From an uncultured Pelagibacteraceae bacterium (GTDB lineage Bacteria; Pseudomonadota; Alphaproteobacteria; Pelagibacterales; Pelagibacteraceae), in NCBI GenBank assembly GCA_902588895.1, contig CACIRC010000002.1, forward strand, positions 62,001 to 126,000: 64,000 nucleotides of DNA, in the 5' to 3' direction. How positions within the stretch are numbered: the first letter of the stretch is position 1; each line of letters begins with the position of its first letter. The translations under genes and the position numbers were made by a program. Below are positions 60,633 to 64,000 of the stretch, piece after piece. The notes under the pieces are model-generated. The model saw nothing but the letters and a program-made list of their open reading frames with translations. It had not been told where the DNA came from and did no database searches.

Positions 60633-62166
60633 AACTTTTTATATTACTACGCCGATATACTACCCATCAGCAAGCCCACATATGGGTCATGCATATTCAA
60701 GTATTATCGCAGATTTTTTTGCAAGATTTAAAATAATTGATGATTATCAGGTTCATTTTCTTACAGGTACGGACGAGCATGGTTTAAAAATTCAAAGATC
60801 TGCAGAAAAAGCAGGGAAGGAACCTCAAATATTTTGTGATCAAATTAGTCAAACATTTAGAGATCTTTCAGATACTTTGAATTTATCAAATACTGATTTT
60901 ATAAGAACTACGGAGTCTAGACATAAAAAAACAGTTCAGCATCTTTGGAATGAACTTGAAAAAAACGATGATATATACCTATCAAATTATTCTGGATGGT
61001 ATTCAGTATCAGATGAAGCTTTTTATAACGAAGACGAAATTGAAGAAGTAGATGGAAAAAAAATTGCTATACACTCAAAATCCCCTGTTGAATGGATTGA
61101 AGAAGAATCCTACTTTTTTAGACTTTCAAAGTGGGAAAAACCGTTATTAGATTATTATGAAGCTAATCCAGATTTTATTTCTCCACAATCTAGAAAAAAT
61201 GAAGTTATTAGTTTTGTAAAAAGTGGTCTTAAAGATCTTTCTGTAAGTAGAAAAAGTTTTTCATGGGGTATACCTGTTCCAAATAATAAGAACCATGTGA
61301 TATATGTTTGGCTTGATGCATTAACAAATTATTTAAGTGCATTAAATTACCCTAATACAGATGATGATTTGTTTAAAAAATTTTGGCCAGCTTCAATACA
61401 TTTAATTGGAAAAGATATATTAAGATTCCATGCTGTTTATTGGCCTGCTTTTTTATTGGCAGCAAAAATTGATTTACCAAAGAAAGTTTATGGGCATGGA
61501 TGGATATTATCAGGTGAAGAAAAAATGTCTAAATCTAAAGGAAATATACTTGATCCACTTAAAATAATTAAAGAGTATGGTTTAGATCCTTTAAGATACT
61601 ATTTAATTAAAGAAGTTTCTTTTGGTAATGATGGGAATATATCTCAAGAAAGACTAGAAGATTGTATAAATAGTGATTTAGCTAACAATTATGGAAATTT
61701 ATGTCAGCGTGTAACTGCTTTTGCAATAAAAAATTGTGATGGAAAAATTCCATTAGAGGTAAAATTTTATGATGAGGATTTATTAATACTAAATAAATAT
61801 AAAGATAATTTAGATAATATTAGGTTGCAAATCGATAATCAAAATATTAATTTTTACATTGATTATATTGTAAATTCACTTTTTGAAGCTAACAAATATT
61901 TTAATGATCAAGAACCTTGGAAAAAGAAAAATAATATAATTAGATTAAATACTATTGTTTACACAACTTTAGAAATTGTAAGAAAAATAAGTTTTTTATT
62001 GTATCCAATTATTCCTGATGCCTCTCAAAAGGCATTAAAGATTTTTGATATTGAAGAAAAAGATATAAAATTAGATACAGTTACAAATAATAATTATTTA
62101 AAAAAAGGTAATAATATAAATAAAATAGATATACTTTTTAAAAAAATAGAAAAAAACAATGATTGA
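60625..62166 (+). CDS. metG: Methionyl-tRNA synthetase
   Basis: TTPIYYPSASPHMGHAYSSI; KMSKSKGN. Confidence 0.96.
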   Translation: MDKTFYITTPIYYPSASPHMGHAYSSIIADFFARFKIIDDYQVHFLTGTDEHGLKIQRSAEKAGKEPQIFCDQISQTFRDLSDTLNLSNTDFIRTTESRHKKTVQHLWNELEKNDDIYLSNYSGWYSVSDEAFYNEDEIEEVDGKKIAIHSKSPVEWIEEESYFFRLSKWEKPLLDYYEANPDFISPQSRKNEVISFVKSGLKDLSVSRKSFSWGIPVPNNKNHVIYVWLDALTNYLSALNYPNTDDDLFKKFWPASIHLIGKDILRFHAVYWPAFLLAAKIDLPKKVYGHGWILSGEEKMSKSKGNILDPLKIIKEYGLDPLRYYLIKEVSFGNDGNISQERLEDCINSDLANNYGNLCQRVTAFAIKNCDGKIPLEVKFYDEDLLILNKYKDNLDNIRLQIDNQNINFYIDYIVNSLFEANKYFNDQEPWKKKNNIIRLNTIVYTTLEIVRKISFLLYPIIPDASQKALKIFDIEEKDIKLDTVTNNNYLKKGNNINKIDILFKKIEKNND

Positions 62167-62920
62167 TTCACACTGTCATCTAGATCACGAACCATTACTG
62201 AGCGATCTATCTAACGTAATACAAAGATCGAAAAAAGCAGGTATAGAAAAATTATTAACTATCTCAACTTCATTTGAAAGTTTTTCTAGAGTAAAAGAAT
62301 TAGTTAATAAAGATGAGATGATTTATGGTACTATTGGTATTCACCCTCATGAATGTTCCACAAATATTATTACTTCGAAACAGATCGTAGAAAGTCTGAA
62401 TGAAAATTCAAAAATTATTGGAATTGGAGAAACCGGGTTAGATTTTTATTATAATAATAGCGAAAAAAACAAACAGATAGAAAGTTTTGAAGAACATATA
62501 GATGCATCCATAAAAACCAATATTCCATTAATTATTCATTCAAGAGATGCAGAAAAAGAAACTTTTGAGATTTTAAATCAATATAAAAATGAAGACCTTA
62601 AAATTTTGATGCATTGTTTTACAGGATCAAAAGAATTCTCAAAGAAACTTATGACTTTAAATTCATTCTTTTCAGCTAGCGGTATTATTACTTTTAAAAA
62701 CTCATTGGATTTACAAGATACTTTCAAATCTATTTCAATGGATAATATCTTAATTGAAACCGATAGTCCTTTTCTAGCACCTGTTCCTAAAAGAGGAAAA
62801 AAAAATGAACCATCATTTATTGATTTTACTGCTGCTAAATTAGCTCAGATTAAAAATCTATCCAAAGAAAAGCTTATTAAAAAAACTACAGATAACTTTA
62901 ATAAACTTTTTTTTAATTAA
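62159..62920 (+). CDS. tatD: TatD family hydrolase
   Basis: MIDSHCHLD, GIHPHE, IGETGLDFYY. Confidence 0.93.
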   Translation: MIDSHCHLDHEPLLSDLSNVIQRSKKAGIEKLLTISTSFESFSRVKELVNKDEMIYGTIGIHPHECSTNIITSKQIVESLNENSKIIGIGETGLDFYYNNSEKNKQIESFEEHIDASIKTNIPLIIHSRDAEKETFEILNQYKNEDLKILMHCFTGSKEFSKKLMTLNSFFSASGIITFKNSLDLQDTFKSISMDNILIETDSPFLAPVPKRGKKNEPSFIDFTAAKLAQIKNLSKEKLIKKTTDNFNKLFFN

Positions 62921-62924
62921 ATTA

Positions 62925-63695
62925 ATGAAATTTATTATTTTAGGATGTGGTAGTTCAATGGGTGTACCAAGACCAGATGGTTTCTTTGGAAATTGTGATC
63001 CTAATAATAAAAAAAATTATAGAACAAGATGTTCTGCTTTAATTAAGACAAGTGATGAAAATATATTAATAGATACTTCTCCTGATTTAAGAAACCAACT
63101 ATTAAGGCATAAAATTAAAAAAATTAATAAAGTTCTATATTCACATATGCATGGAGATCAAACACACGGTATTAATGATTTAAGAGCTTTTTTTATTAGT
63201 GGAAAAAAACCTATTGATATTTTTGCAGATAATCCAACATCTAAATATTTAAAAAATAGTTTCTCTTATTGCTTTAATAAATTTTCTCGAGAATACCCAG
63301 CAACTCTAAAATTAAATAAATTGAACGATAAACTTTTCACCATTAACAAAAATAAAAAAATTAAAATAAAATCTATTACAGTAGAGCATGGTAAGGTTAA
63401 ATCTAATTGTTTCATAATAGATAATAAAATTGCATATATTAGTGATGTCAGTAAGATATATAATAAGGACTTTAGATATTTCAAAAATTTGAAATATTTA
63501 ATTATTGATTGTTTGTGGTATAGATTTCATCCTTCTCATTTTAATTTAGAGAAATCTTTAGAAATTATTAAATTATTTAAACCCAAAAATTCGATCTTAA
63601 CAAATTTACATACTGATTTAGATTATAAAAAATTAAAAGAAATTTTACCAAGAAACGTTATTCCAGCTTATGATGGATTGACTATAAACTTATAA
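62925..63695 (+). CDS. MBL-fold metallohydrolase (PhnP-like)
   Basis: LGCGSSMGVPRPD, YSHMHGDQTHGINDLR. Confidence 0.87.
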   Translation: MKFIILGCGSSMGVPRPDGFFGNCDPNNKKNYRTRCSALIKTSDENILIDTSPDLRNQLLRHKIKKINKVLYSHMHGDQTHGINDLRAFFISGKKPIDIFADNPTSKYLKNSFSYCFNKFSREYPATLKLNKLNDKLFTINKNKKIKIKSITVEHGKVKSNCFIIDNKIAYISDVSKIYNKDFRYFKNLKYLIIDCLWYRFHPSHFNLEKSLEIIKLFKPKNSILTNLHTDLDYKKLKEILPRNVIPAYDGLTINL

Positions 63696-64000
63696 GATAT
63701 TTTCGATAGCTTTAATTATTTTTTTTGACATAGGTTTTGTCATAGATGCAAACGTATCTTCTACTTTGCCTTCTTTATTAATTAAAATTTTATGAAAATT
63801 CCATTTTGGAACAGCTGATTTACCATGATTTTTTTTTGCCCATTTAAAAATTTCGTGAGCATTTTTACCCTTAACGTCTGTTATAGTTGTAAGAGGAAAG
63901 TTAATATTAAAGTTTACTTCACAAAATTTTTTAACATCTGCATTATTATTTTTTTCTTGATTAAACGAATTTGATGGAACACCTAGAACGATTAAACCTT
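63690..64000 (-). CDS. Glutathione peroxidase, C-terminal part (runs off window)
   Basis: Own translation: VLIVLGVPSNSFNQEKNNNADVKKFCEVNFNINFPLTTITDVKG...VPKWNFHKILINKEGKV. Confidence 0.85.
   Translation of the reverse strand, partial: GLIVLGVPSNSFNQEKNNNADVKKFCEVNFNINFPLTTITDVKGKNAHEIFKWAKKNHGKSAVPKWNFHKILINKEGKVEDTFASMTKPMSKKIIKAIENIL

Overview
The window is an AT-rich alphaproteobacterial chromosome segment. Gene content and order suggest SAR11/Pelagibacterales, but that is inference from memory. The conserved backbone runs from 1 to about 31.5 kb (phoB-like end, aqp-arsC, znuA/znuCB-zur, xth-erpA, dgt-argS-nagZ-scpAB-tatABC-serS-yajC-secDF, uvrA, ssb-gyrA-coaD-ppi-tgt, tRNA-Lys, recG, sdhE, tRNA-Ser) and from about 55.3 kb to the end (rarD, mltB-like, SPOR protein, dacA-like, tmk, holB, metG, tatD, MBL-fold hydrolase, gpx). 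It is interrupted at tRNA-Ser(UGA) by two tandem insertions bounded by three copies of a 48-bp direct repeat (31505-31552, 40511-40558, 55213-55260). Each repeat contains the 5' half of the tRNA gene. Element A (about 9 kb) encodes a tyrosine recombinase, an AlpA-like HTH protein, an AEP primase/SF3-type helicase and small unknown proteins, with no recognisable capsid genes. Element B (about 14.7 kb) has no recognisable integrase. It shares A's end architecture: paired 11-bp arm-type repeats, 68 bp from the left att in both elements. B carries a dense set of predicted exported proteins: four caspase-fold (C14-like) proteases with intact His/Cys motifs, Ig-like modules and EF-hand-like loops, a TPR-trypsin-like protease, a DUF4384-like protein, an LPP20-like repeat protein and a SHOCT-like helical-repeat protein. 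This putative exported caspase/trypsin protease island, possibly mobilised in trans by its neighbour, is the strongest candidate for an undescribed system.
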